Assembly: GCA_942159475.1 (NCBI GenBank)
Contig: OW804097.1
Location: forward strand, 54,828,986 to 54,892,985
DNA: 64,000 nt
Direction: 5' to 3'
Source of the DNA: Sthenelais limicola
Taxonomy: Eukaryota > Annelida > Polychaeta > Phyllodocida > Sigalionidae
Shown: positions 21,601 through 32,891 of the stretch, piece by piece
Layout: the number at the start of each line of letters is the position of its first letter
Numbering within the stretch: the first letter of the stretch is position 1
Made by a program: the position numbers and the translations under genes
The notes under the pieces: model-generated
Told to the model about the DNA's origin: nothing
The model's input: only the letters and a program-made list of their open reading frames with translations
Databases searched by the model: none

Positions 21601-24600
21601 ACTGGAAGTCACTTTTGATGAGTTGTGGCAGAAATGAGTGTGAGGTTGTCATACATGTCAGGTGCGGTTGTTTAGAACTGGTACCCTAGGGGATGCCACC
21701 ATCGGGCCAGACGCTCATGAACATGAATTATATCATTATGTGTGAAGAAAACAAATAATATAACATTATTTCATGACATGTCCTGGAAGTTAAGAAGACA
21801 ACCCTAATATAAAATATATGCCATATATTGTAGACGTTGAAATAGTCATATTCGTTGACATAATAATCCGGAGGATGACCTTTGTAAAAGTTTTAAAAAA
21901 AGGCGGTATATTATCTAAATTATATCCAGAAGACAATCCAAAATAATGAATTCGGAAGTTGTTTTTGAGAGCACATTGACTATCTAATATTCTAATTTGC
22001 AATATTTTGTCTAAAGTTATGGTAGTGTGCAACACTCCTAATCGATCACTCATTGGTACATGTTCTCTATGGAAAATCCAGATTTATACTCAAGGGAGTG
22101 ATTACCCATATATATGATTTGTGTATTTCTTTTGTAAATAGAAAACTTTGTCATAATCATGTACTGTTAATCGCTATGACTGACCCTGGGAATACATGGG
22201 GTTGGCGTTTATGAATGTTAAGAGTTGTAAACCATGACGTACTGTCTCCCAACTCTGGTGCTTACAACGTTTGTGTATTGGTTGTAATAAAATCATAACA
22301 TAATCTCAACCCAACTTTGTCTAATTGGTTAATAATCGTGTCAAACTATAACCTCATGGAGGCCCATGCCCATTTCATCTCTATATTTCCCTTAATTTGC
22401 ATCTTCACAATCTCATACCAATTTGTACGATTATTCTAACGAAACGAAAACAATCACTTTCCCCCTTGAAAGCTACAATGCAACTGAAGAACGTCACATT
22501 CTTCAGACATGGGTTACTAAGACCTCATTCGTACCCTTGGTGATGTCGCAGCGACATCAACAAAGGGTGCTCTTGTTGCTTGGGTATCACTATCTAAGCT
22601 GTTTTAACCTCATTATATTTTAGATCTAATGAAATTAAAAAGGAATTTAATTCTAAAAGGTTCACAGATTATCCACAGGAGATAAGAGTGTTATCTAAGA
22701 TCTTATCTTAGTAATAGATAAATAAATTCCTTCTTTCCAATGTGAAAGTCATTGGTTTGGCACTACATGGTTTCGTTAATAATAGCTCGTAAGGCCACTG
22801 GCATCGGCAATGATGTCAATGGGGGCATATATTATAAATGGATCGACCAAATACACCCAGTCTCTATTTCCGAAAAATAAAGAGTTCCAAATATTCTTAC
22901 ATTATTATGAATAAATGCTTTAAATACTGGAAAATCCGTCCAGCTGGGTAGGGCCCAGAGAGACAATCAGCGATGGTGGATAGGGATTGACGTCAGCTTT
23001 CCTACATAGCAATCGTCATACACTGGTGGGTTGGGGGGTGGGGGTGCTTAGCCCCCCAACGAATTTTTACATGGTCCCTTCATGGAATTTTTACTATGGT
23101 CCCTTCATCCCCTAAAGCTTTTCTATCAAGTGTATGTAAAAAATTTCATGTGGCTAGATAGCTAGTTTTAGGGAGCTGAAGGGCGATAATCTGGTTTCGG
23201 GGCTGTTTTCCAGGCGATTGTGTCCATGATATTCAATCCGGTAGGGGACATGGTTTCCAATCGGTGGATCCACTTCAACTCAAGTTTGTTTCGAAAATCT
23301 TCTGCAATGTCTATCATTACTGAATGGCACAAATTCAAGAACGTGGATAGACAAGTCTAATTCACCTGTATGATTCTGTGAATTCTCCTTATCCTTGATA
23401 GCGCGAAAATAAGCTATCCGACCATCACGCCACCTGGAGGCGGAGATAAAGCTAAGGCGGGAGCTTCCGGCTATGGCTCCCGCAACCTTAGAAACAGAGT
23501 AGGCCTAAACATGATTATAACATTGCTCGGCCTCTACTTTTTCAAATAGGTAAAATTATATACCTACGGATAGCTGAGAATATACTCTTTTCATTTTTTT
23601 AATCCCGTGACCATCCTCACATTTTTTGCTGGTGTTATTGCCGTTTTCGCGGGTGGCGGCCGGCGCGAACACCTAAGGCGGAAGCTTCCATCTCAGCCTA
23701 CTGGGAGATAATGCAGCCTACAGCCACTGGTGTTAAATTCGCACCCTATCCGACTATTTGAGTTCAGCAGAATTGAAATGTCTAGAGGTATGTGACACCA
23801 GAGTATCGTCACAACTTGATGGGAATGAATGAAAGTCTTGGTCTATTTACTTTCATAAATATGGATTGTTTTTGTAGGTTGACATTGCCCACCATCCTCC
23901 AAGCTGTCCCGCCCCCCGTGCCCAGTTGCATTAAAGTTGTTGAGTTTTAGTGTTAAATCCATGTGCAAACCATTGCTGATGTTTTGCACATTTATACAGT
24001 GATACACTTGAATGTGAGGGGAGGGTTGCCGTTTGGAATCCCCGCTGCTATGACATCATTACGCAGGCCTCATTCTGGAGCATGTTGATGCATGCAGCAG
24101 ATGCGCATGGTGCAAGAGTGATCGAGTTTGATGGCGTCAAAGAATACATGATAGAGAGATATGCAGTACTGCGTGCGACTTCATGTGAAGTTGTTGTACT
24201 AGTAAGAGCTTAAAATCTTTGGTGAAATCTCTTTTATTATTCGGGGAGACACGTTTATATGTCATTTACGGTAACATGATAAGAATGGGGAACCCTGAAT
24301 TCTGACAGAACACACAAAAGGCACGGGACGGTATTACTTTGCACGTGGCAATGTTGACAGTCGGCACCTCTTGTGTGACGTAAGCCAGTGTGACGTAAGC
24401 CAGTTCACAGCTCTCCACTCGGCTGGTTGAAAGTAAAAGTAATGACAAATGGAATCTGAATGAAGGAAACGGAACGGATCTTTTTTGGGTGTTTCTGCAT
24501 GTTATAGAAATGGTTGAAAGTAAAAGTAATGGAATCTGAATGAAGGAAACGGAACGGATCTTTTTTGGGTGTTTCTGCATGTTATAGTACTCCATATGAT

Positions 24601-27600
24601 AGTATGACCTTCGAAAAGCAGGATATATTCAATAATTCACTGTCTTGAAAATTGGTACTTGTATTCATAGGACTTAAGAAATTAAATCCCCAATGATTAG
24701 GAACATTCGAACAATGAGATCCTGTGAAATAATCACTTTAGAAAATGATTCAGAGTGCTTTTAATGGGAGTCAACATTATGGAATCAACTACCCAAAAAT
24801 ATTAGGAGGAGGAGGAGATACCATAGGCCTATTAATGTAATTAAACATCTAGGATGAATTCCTAGTTGGAGGTCATCGAAAACTACAAACACATTTCTAA
24901 ATGACATATAGCCAAATAGTGATCTTAGCCACTTTAATAGTGCTGGATATCAAATGCACCATGTAAGCAGTATGTTTTCAAAACTTTCTTATGGGGATGA
25001 CCACCACCAACCCCTGCCCTACCCAGGATTGTTAGTAAAAAACCCGATTTCATGCTGTCTTGTACAGTATAATAGGGACAATGAGGTAGGTCAGGAATCT
25101 GGCCAAATTGGAAATAGTGCATTATTTGGAAATCTGAGCGGATCCTGACTAATAGGCTTCCCCTGTCGGGATGGGGGCTAATATTCGAGCTTGGGTTGTT
25201 TATGCATGCATTGACACCTTCTGGTCTAGAGACTAGCTGTCGTGTCATGTAGCAGTCTATCAGGCAGAGATATGGTCCTGAAGTACTGGTACATGCGTTG
25301 GCCGAGTAGTTGTTTAGTCTTGCCAACATACTGTATTCCGCAGATGCTACAACTGATACAATAAATCAAGTTGTTGCTTTTGCAGTCTACATTCTGGCGA
25401 CTGATGTAGGTTCTGTCGGTGACCTTCGAGGTAATTTTCCCTGTAGTATCCAATTTTGGACAGTATTACTTGGACAGTAAAAAAAACAATTTGCACAATT
25501 GGTTAATTCTAATCTGTTATGAAACAATAGGTAATAACAATTGGATATTAGCCTTTGGATATTAGTTGAATATTAATAAACCAAAGACATTAATAATAAG
25601 GATTATACAGTTATAGTACTTTTCTCAGAATTTGCAGTAAAAAATGTTGCAATAAGTCTACAATAATCTACTATGCATTCAATCACTCGCATTATTAACT
25701 TATAGAATAAAATATATCAGCGAATTTGATGTGCAATCCATAACAGACAAAATTACATCAGAAAATTTCATTCTTTTAGAATGAAATTTTCTGCATAAAA
25801 TGGGCATACAAATAAACGAACATTTGTAAGATCATCTTAGACAGAGTGAAAGACGTATATCGAGAGAGTACCAAAAGAAAGAGAAGTGAACAGGAACAAG
25901 ATGATGATTAATAACAATATAAATATCAATAAATGATTAGAAAATATCGATAGGAACAGAAGATAGCAAATAGATTGTGGTTGAGGGGAGAGATAGTGGG
26001 AGAGACAGGGAGGAAGGGAAGAGTACATTTGAGACCCAAGTTTGTAATCGAACCCTGGCTTTGTGTGTTTTACAGAATTTGATGAAGGTGGCAGCACAGG
26101 TCTTCCATACCAGCGCTCAGGTGGACAACTGTATGTGAGTACCCAAACATCTGTAGTAGCCCCTATTCTAATATGATATTAGGCCTTAGGTATTATTGAA
26201 ATATTAATTACTAGCAAAGTACCCATCCTCAGGACGGTCCCCCTCTCTCCCCACACTTACCCGTCTCCCTCTTTTCCCTCCGCCTCTTCTCTGTCTCTCA
26301 TACCTGGTTTTCTCTCCCAAACCCATCTTCGATTCCCCCCCCCCTCCCCCACTCTCCCTCCCCTCTTCCTCATGCTCCCCCTCCTCGCTTTCTCCCCCTC
26401 CCCTCTCTCCCTTCCTCTACATCTTCTCCCTCCCCTCTTTTCCTTCCCTCTTTTTTCCCTCCCCCTCCCTTCTCCTATTTCCCCACCCTCTCCCTTTTCT
26501 TCACTCTCCCCTCCTACACCTTCTCCCTCCCCTCCCCCACTCCAATACCCCGACCCTCTCCCACTCCTCTGCATGTAGTCGGGTCCTCCTGGAAAGGAGG
26601 TAGTAGCTTATGGGAAATGACGTAGTATCTCACAGGGGCTTTCCCAGGCTATAAATAGAGTGTGTAGATCCCAATTTAACAAGAAATTTTGGCTGTGACC
26701 AAGGATAAAACAGTTTCCCCCGACTAATTCCACAATCGTCATGCGCGGGCAAAAGCGTTGTCCAGGGAAAGTGTGGCCGCTAGATTACAGGTTGATGCCG
26801 GGGAAGTCTTTGGCTATTTACTTGTGGTTTCTTTTTCTCATTTTCAATAACTACCCGCCCTGCTATCGATATGATTCGATATGCATTTGTTTTGGCCCTG
26901 CCTCCTCCCGCACATTTGGTGCGGGAGTCAGGGCGGACAGATGGTGTGAGTGGGAGGAACTGAAGGTTGAGCAAGGAGGATGCAGCATGGTGCCGATTGC
27001 ATGCCTGCCTTAAAACACCCAATAGAATATTACAGCTTGTGTAAGTGTTGAGAACGGATTACAAAATCGCAGTAAACTAAAGTGTAGCCAATACGTTGGA
27101 ATGACTGTTTTAGGTATTCAGACAAATTCTCACTGGGAAAAATATTGAAAACGACTGGATAATTGACTGGCCTGTATAGTACCTCGTTGGACGCTATCCT
27201 GTCAGTGCACTGGATTTGATTGTCAATAGAAGTCATTTTGACTTTTTCCAGGGAAAAAGAGGAAGGGTGCCGACCGTCAAGTAGGGCTACAGTGCGCATT
27301 GCTAACTTTGTGTAAATTAGAACATGTCACAACGACCTGTCTAATATTGCGTCCAGGACGGCAAATTGGTATATTTACAAAAAGATATCTGCGTCTAGCC
27401 TACCCACTGATACGCGAATGCGTCTAAAATTTAGGTGGCAGGATGCTGAGTTGTGTTTTCTATTTATACCCTGAACGCCGACGTTGCTACAGCAGGCAAA
27501 AAAGTGAAACCTATATAAGGTCTCCCAGTACGAGAAAATACTGCCTTCAGTGGGGGAAACCTTAAAAAAAGGTTTCAAAATCACATTTCCACCCCAGATA

Positions 27601-30600
27601 CCTTCACAAACCACATACGACGTCCTCCAAAGAGAGTGGACAGAACTCTACAGATGAGTAAAGCAGTTTGTAAAACGACAAATTCCGAGAACGTGTGAGA
27701 CAAAGAAACCCCTCTTTTCTACCACTTTTCGTAGAAATCGCTCTTCCCGTATATTATATGGATTATGTATTATGTTACTAGTACTGTTTTAACTAATCAA
27801 GATGTAGCTATGATCTTGACCTCCATAATCATTTTAAGGTTGGAACCGTCTCAATTTATTCAGGGCTCCCTATAAGAGCTTAATTGGTATAAAGCCTAAA
27901 GAACGACCCTCAATAGTATATGGAATACGTCAGTCCACTACCGTAGTGATATGATAATAGTTTATGATGATAAATATAGATAGAGAGAACGGAACATGGT
28001 GTTAGTAACTTAATATTTATTGGAAGAGATTCTGGAGGAATCGAATCCAATACATATTCAATTAGTATACATAGTTCCGTTCACTATGTTACCATATGCT
28101 ATCTTATCATTATACCTATCTTAATTCTATGTATAATCTTATATAATGCCATTTTGTGTCTAAATCTAAGCGAGTATACAATGACACAAGGATACTAAAT
28201 TGTTTGGGTAGTGATGATCAGCGATTACTTAGAATAATGTGCCAGTTACATAATGTTTGACTGAATAAAAATATTAAATACGAATACAAGAATATTGAAA
28301 TTTATTTTTGGTTCTGAATCGCCCTAAAGTACCACAAACTTATAAGAAAATCAAATTCGATTTCTTTATCGTACACGTACGATAAAATATTTTTATTGTC
28401 CCCCCTTTATTGTACGTGTCAATTGAAATAGGCATACATTGTAATATTTCAGGAAACCGAGTGAGGGCGCACTACAGAGGTTTGACCGCTCACTGGAGGA
28501 GTTCTACGCCATCTGTGACCAACTCGAGCTCAACCTGGTGAGTAAACCACGATTTACAGGATCATGAGTAAAGGTTGGTATCCACTGGCTGCGGTAAGCT
28601 CTGCGGTAAGCCTTGCGATGGTTTATGCTGGTTCTGTAGGTGGAGAGGAATAACAACTTAAACAAGGTCCTGCCTACATGGACCACTGGCCATGTAGGCA
28701 GGACCTCACCACTTCTCACCATCGCAAGGCTTATCGCAGAGCTTACCGCAGAGTGTACCTCAGCCAGTGGAGACCACCCTTAATGCCCCAGTCACCTGTA
28801 CGGTAGAAAAGTGGAAAAAAGAGTGGCGAATTCGGCAGGGATTGCATACAGACTCGGCGCCCATATTAAAACCTCCAAGTTTACACTTGAAAAGGATGCG
28901 AAATCTTTTCGCCCTCAATATATGTGCTATAGACTTGTATAAGTCTTTATTTTTGTTTGTGTTTCATAAACAAAACTGTGAAAAACAATTAAAATTGTCA
29001 TATTAGGGTCTGCCTCGACTGAGCCCAATGAGGGCCCAAGCTTGAGTGAAGCCCAAGTTCTGTGCCCATTGAGATAGGCTGAGGGATTTGGTGCTAGTCT
29101 ATATGTAATACTAAAAATATCAAATTTGGTGTTAATGAGAACGGTAATTATTGAACGAAGGTTTTCTGTGTTATCCGGGGGATTGACTCTCAAAAGTTTA
29201 CTCATATGGGGCTCTATCATGATGTTACTTACTGAAAGTCCACCTGGAACCTTCCGTAGTGTGTAAAACACTCAACAGGTGGGGCTACTGTTGTGCAACG
29301 TTCGGAATATTACTTTCTGGAGATGCTGGCTATAAATAAAAAGAAATAGCTTCGAGCTTGCTCTTATTAGACGTTCTTAATCTCCTCTTCTAAATTTATT
29401 GAAATTTGACCCTTAATAATTATACTAAATTACAAAAATTGTGTATCACTGGTGGAATATTTAAATATCAAAAGGAAAACTCAGGTGGTTGCATTCTATT
29501 TTACTTTATTTCTATGGACCCTGTCTATAGGCCCTGTTAGTTTGGAAATCGTGTGAATGATCAGACTAAGCCTTGACCATCACGAAGGCTTGACCACACA
29601 AAAGTCACATCTCCTAAGAAAAAGAAAAAGTAATGTCATGGAAACAGGCTCTCAATGCAGTCTGAATAAAGGAGGGATATAAAAGGGAGGGCTATCCAGC
29701 CATACTGTCAGTTCTTCTAGTTTAGCCATCCTATTAATACACAATTATGGCACCCATGACTTCAGCGTAGTTCTCCTTTGACTACATGTATTCTTATTTG
29801 TTCTGTCATACTGTATTTCAAACTATTTAATTCAGTGGAATCATCTTATCTCTCATCAATATCACTCTTCGACTATCGAGATGGCTTGAAGCCCCAATCA
29901 CTCACTCACTCACTCACTCACTCACTCACTCACTCACTCACTCACTCACTCACTCACTCACTCACTATTTGGTTAAAATATTTCTCAAACCATAGTGAAA
30001 TTAAATCATGGATTTTTGGTGCCAAATCAAAAGCTATGAAGTAGCGTGAGCATGGCTATAAGTAACTGTTGTTGTTCCTGATATGGGAAGTTGTATAACA
30101 ATAATCGATTACTAATTCAAAGCCTTCTCTTGGTTACAGAGGATAGCGCTGGAGTGTGCTGGACAGAACTCGGAGACACAGAAGCACACACCGATACCTG
30201 TCCAGGGTACCGTGCCCAAACCCCCACCACAACCTGTGGATGGTCAGTCGCCTGTACCTCCCCCTCCCCCTGAACAGCAGCCCTACACACAGTACCTCTC
30301 TACCATTCACAACCAGGTAAACCACTACTTACATTTGTAGTTAATTAAAGTAATAATTTAAGAAAACTTAACTTAAGAATAGATACAGTCCATTCCATTT
30401 AAATTGAAAATACAGGTCTGCGTATCATCACTCCTAAATCTGGGATATAATTTCCATGTGGAATATAATACTATTATTATAGATGTTGGTACGACGCTAT
30501 CTACCTCCTTCCCCTTCAAACCGAGAAATATATATATGATATTATAGATGCCTATAGGCTGGCTAGATATATGATAATATAGCTTTTGCTGATGTTGAAA

Positions 30601-30897
30601 GGTACCTTATCAGAAACGAATAATTGCGCGTAGGTGTGTAAATCATATATTGCCTTAACTAGCTCTCGTTTACCGAATTGTTTCCTTTTTACTTATTCAA
30701 GAACAAGACATTTGACAGCTTCATCTTTTTGTTTTCAGGTGAATTGCGCTAAAGAAGTGCACGATGCTTTACTAGAGTGTGCTCGAAAGGTTGGGGAGAG
30801 ACCGAACTTGATGGCCAATCAACAACAACAACAGCAGCAACAACAACAATTACAGGGCCAACAGTTATCACAACCTCAACTACAGGGCACTAACTAA
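15668..30897 (+). CDS. MED29: MED29, Mediator complex subunit 29
   Basis: MED29 is a subunit of the nuclear Mediator complex, which links activators to Pol II. Five exons join in phase: 15668-15814, 26076-26134, 28453-28537, 30140-30316 and 30739-30897. Family landmarks are FKMLIPRLKESL, NLMKVAAQ, LQRFDRSLEEFYAICDQLELNL, a Pro-rich linker, PYTQYLSTIHNQVNCAKEVHDALLECARKV and a C-terminal Gln run coded by CAA repeats. The start is either 15668 (GCCGCC context, 208 residues) or 15707 (AACAACATGG context, 195 residues). The shorter form opens MATSG and is closer to the usual length of about 200. Intron 1 is 10.3 kb and contains an intronless homeobox gene in the same orientation. The gene is head to head with PAF1. 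Confidence 0.95.
16690..18120 (+). CDS. Compass-class homeobox protein (Cmp/dve/SATB-related), intronless
   Basis: Predicted nuclear DNA-binding protein of 476 residues. Residues 142-217 form a SATB-type ubiquitin-like/CMP oligomerisation domain (PFKEVVEAALLKLNYTH, GTIEVKGWEPL, DPDATI). Residues 232-292 form the CUT-like CUTL domain (ELLTELNQSKLAKISPLSQS, KCREFGVWYRQF). Residues about 312-375 form a divergent homeodomain whose recognition helix carries KLKIWWKNEKQREKR. A Pro-rich stretch (418-436) and a six-His run (447-452) end the protein. A single homeodomain without the two full CUT domains of vertebrate SATB fits the invertebrate Compass/defective proventriculus group better than SATB1/2 proper. 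The ATG at 16690 is the first in frame after the TAA at 16663. The gene lies wholly inside MED29 intron 1, same strand. An upstream noncoding exon cannot be excluded. Confidence 0.88.
   Translation: MSFHSYMETFAEAWVAANTQTAVNLQLHPRGPDTRPLRPSDVVEQELPTMLNKEQLNEHQHSTGGAPLALIRHPSAMTTTELAPFKSNRTSLNDSSEGLSPTSLSPIYSSPNIQQSEKTVAIHTTIEASPAYKSEEPILKKDTYVVLPSTTPFKEVVEAALLKLNYTHRDAMGAKGTIEVKGWEPLSFTMISRDPDATIDIILGELTNVATLKVVLCGYNPESDDVEWNDQRVRCAVNELLTELNQSKLAKISPLSQSTISNIANSKYLARIGTEKCREFGVWYRQFRQMQAGEFDDGTFAMANKDTRLTFHPTFELPKMREWYQACKNPSDQILRRFLDEINEGHIRQQRPKVTLSKLKIWWKNEKQREKRIQLKQEKATSEATPSQPGSPMGGDRLLCLASPAYPSQPGGDGSLQQAPPPPHPPPPSSAGPPPVSSGGQPVHRPHHHHHHTPLHIHQPSMADPRRDPMMNQNHS
18121..21260. other. MED29 intron 1 downstream of the homeobox gene
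   Basis: Probably contains the 3' UTR of the homeobox gene. A poly-C run of about 23 followed by CA repeats is at 19268-19303, and short TA/CA-rich tracts lie near 20630-20690. I see no further coding exon. Confidence 0.4.
21265..21597. mobile_element. MITE-like element, family member A1
   Basis: The right part (about 21471-21597) is, in reverse complement, clearly related to the element at 42573-42749: both carry CCCCTTT, ACACTACA, TTGCGAA, TTTCTTATAA and ACATAATGCGCAT in the same order. Its own ends read CACCTGTCACACT and, reversed, CACCCCTTTCACACTAC. Non-coding. Confidence 0.5.
21598..24420. other. MED29 intron 1, no gene seen
   Basis: AT-rich DNA with a GC-richer patch around 23400-23720 that has repeated CCGGCTATGGCTCCCGC-like and GGAAGCTTCC phrases. 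I find no open frame with family similarity. Confidence 0.35.
24426..24592. repeat. recent tandem duplication of an ~80-bp unit
   Basis: Two adjacent copies of a unit containing GTTGAAAGTAAAAGTAATG, GGAATCTGAATGAAGG and TTTTTTGGGTGTTTCTGCAT. They are almost identical apart from a few extra bases in the first copy. The near-identity suggests a recent event. Confidence 0.85.
25226..25465 (-). pseudogene. Penelope-like element GIY-YIG endonuclease fragment
   Basis: The minus-strand frame reads CPKLDTTGKI, then a Cys-rich NLIYCISCSICGIQYVGKT block. This matches the start of the GIY-YIG nuclease domain at the C-terminus of Penelope-like retroelements (LIY and YVG catalytic segments). A TAA lies just upstream in frame and the similarity fades after about 75 residues, where the downstream frame shifts. 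No reverse transcriptase is nearby, so this is a decayed fragment in MED29 intron 1. Confidence 0.6.
26205..26576. repeat. pyrimidine-rich repeat with CTAGCAAAGTACCC edge
   Basis: A tract of about 340 bp with almost only C and T, imperfect CCCTCTCTCCC-type units, starting next to ACTAGCAAAGTACCC. The reverse complement of the same arrangement is found at 45796-46060. It lies in MED29 intron 2. Long open frames across it on both strands are composition artefacts. Confidence 0.8.
26577..28452. other. MED29 intron 2, remainder
   Basis: Nothing recognisable as a gene. A short GC-rich patch with CTCCCGCAC/GTGCGGGAG inverted repeat lies near 26905-26935. Confidence 0.35.
28572..28780. mobile_element. 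209-bp MITE with TAA target duplication
   Basis: Inverted ends AGGTTGGTATCCACTGGCTG and, reversed, AGGGTGGTCTCCACTGGCTG, followed inward by matching GCGGTAAGCTCTGCG and AAGCCTTGCGATGG arms. TAA stands on both sides (28569-28571 and 28781-28783). A central GTCCTGCCTACATGG inverted pair makes it almost fully foldable. The 3-bp TAA duplication fits the PIF/Harbinger superfamily. It sits in MED29 intron 3; a related sequence begins at 55660. Confidence 0.8.
28784..29895. other. MED29 intron 3, no gene seen
   Basis: AT-rich, with no conserved open frame. A CCCAA/TTGGG-type cluster around 29020-29060 is the only local feature. Confidence 0.3.
29896..29966. repeat. (ACTC)n microsatellite
   Basis: About 17 uninterrupted copies of a CACT/TCAC tetranucleotide. 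It lies in MED29 intron 3, about 170 bp before exon 4. Confidence 0.95.
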
Positions 30898-32625
30898 CCA
30901 CTGATTGGGTGGGGGAAGAGGGAGGAGAATAATATCATTGAGAAATGTGATGGCTAGTAATATATATACTACCTTTACATGTGTGGGAAAAGAAGAACAA
31001 ATTCCTGTCATTATTCAATTGCATGGGTTATTATTAGGAAGCAAAAACTGATGTGTAACTTTTAAGTTATTATTATGACATTTAATATAATATCTATAAT
31101 ATTTAGTGTATCGTGATGCTATTGCGATCACTATTGAGTGCATTGTAAATAATCATCTTCTGTGAAGAATTTGACATTTATTCGAGAATCGATCGTGGGA
31201 GACACCACTGTCATGTGCATTAGACATCCAATGACGATAAGAAATTCTTACTTTTCATTTTCCAAATATTTTACTGTACCCAGAATTACATTCACAAAAC
31301 ATTTCTTAAAATCCATTTACAATCAGGCAAATTGCTCAAAATATAGTGTTCATTGGTCTTAGCAAGATCTTGCATTAACTATAATAAAGAGCTTGCCTTA
31401 GTATTAAATAGCACTTTTAATGTGTATGTTCTATCTCTGAAGCTCTCTGTTGGGTCAAGAGATATTACTACATAGTATATATATATACCGTATATGCTGG
31501 AATAAAATCAATAAAAAGCTGAGGCGTGCTGCCACCTACAATAATATTGTTGTCTTTATAATCTCAGTCTATCTGTTTGCATAATGTACCGCTTTTTTTA
31601 AAAATTTAATTTCGGAACAATATTACAATGAGACATGGCTATTCGCACCTCTGAGAAACCAACACAAGTTAAGCCGGTAAAAGAAATGCATAGAAGAATG
31701 GCACCCTCTTGTGGTATAAATACCCCTAAACCATTGATAACATGACCCCGTTGTTTTGTAGGACGCTAGTTTGCTTCAGTTTCATGACCATAGAAGCAAA
31801 GTGGTATACGCTAGTGGTATACCTCATTGTGCATACCCCTGAAATTATATCTTTCTAGCTAGCTCCTATCTGTATGGACGCTAGCTCATTAATGATTAAT
31901 TCCCTTCTGTCATTCAATGCGCTGTACCTGCCAATCAAGAGCAGCTAGACTACTTAACATATGCAACGGACCAAGGGTAGCAAGTTACTTACCTACCAAC
32001 ATCTAGGTATTGCCACCATATTGCTTTGCAATAAAGCATATCTCGGGGGAGGTCATTTGAACGAAATTTGTATTTTGTAAAACTTTGATTAAGGCAGGTA
32101 AAACTTTCTAGGTGTCTGGGACAGTTCATGTACCATAACAGCTACTGTTGAAAGGAGAGAATACAATTTTGTTGCTTAGGATGGCGAGTGGGGAATAGAT
32201 CTCCCGTTAGTGTTTGAAAGCAGAATGGCTCATTGTTGGTGATCGTGAATGCTGGGTAATCTACGTCACTGGTAAGAGTCTTGCTGAAATATAACTCCCC
32301 AATTAAAGATTATTTGTAATTTTCATTACGGCTATTAATTTCGCCAATTTTTACCTCACATAACATGTGAAGTATCAAACAGAAGGCAAGGTTGCAGATC
32401 TCGCGAGATCAGAACGTCCTTCAGCAACAGACAATCGATTCTTCAGCCTTCAAATAAGAGACATTTTCTATTAACCAACTATTCTAGACGTAATTTGTGA
32501 AATCCATGCTGTATTCAAGGTACATGCCACTTCTGCAGCTGTCCTACCCAACTTGATAAATCTGATTGGTTATGTCGGGTTATGTGGGAAATACTATTAT
32601 TATATGTAGCCTTTCTAAATCAAAG
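30898..32625. other. MED29 3' flank
   Basis: Probable 3' UTR, with AATAAA signals at about 31383 and 31499. Beyond that there is no recognisable gene up to the left end of the DIRS element at 32626. Confidence 0.45.
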
Positions 32626-32687
32626 GTTTATTTCATGTTAGCCGTTGCTGGGTAACACCAGAGATGCGCATATCCGGTCAGGTGAAC
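32626..32687 (+). repeat. DIRS left inverted terminal repeat
   Basis: Starts GTTTATTTCATGTTAGCC and ends CCGGTCAGGTGAAC. Its outer 38 bp are copied in inverse in the internal complementary region; its inner 28 bp match the right terminal repeat in inverse. Confidence 0.85.
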
Positions 32688-32891
32688 ACAGTCAGCTTCC
32701 GGTTCGAAAACCTCCATGGTGGCAGCTAATGGTCGCGGATTTTAAATCGGTTTAATCCAAGACCATCTTCAGGAGGATTTACCTTTTACGTGGTAATCCA
32801 GACAGTGTTGTCCCTTAGGTTCCCCGGGAACCAATTTTGAGAACTTTCCCCAGTGCAGAGGACAGTGGGTTAGTTTTTCTTCCACACCGGC

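Noticed and set aside
26257..26578. GE/R-rich and PS-rich open frames on both strands
   Set aside because: Artefacts of a pyrimidine-rich tract.
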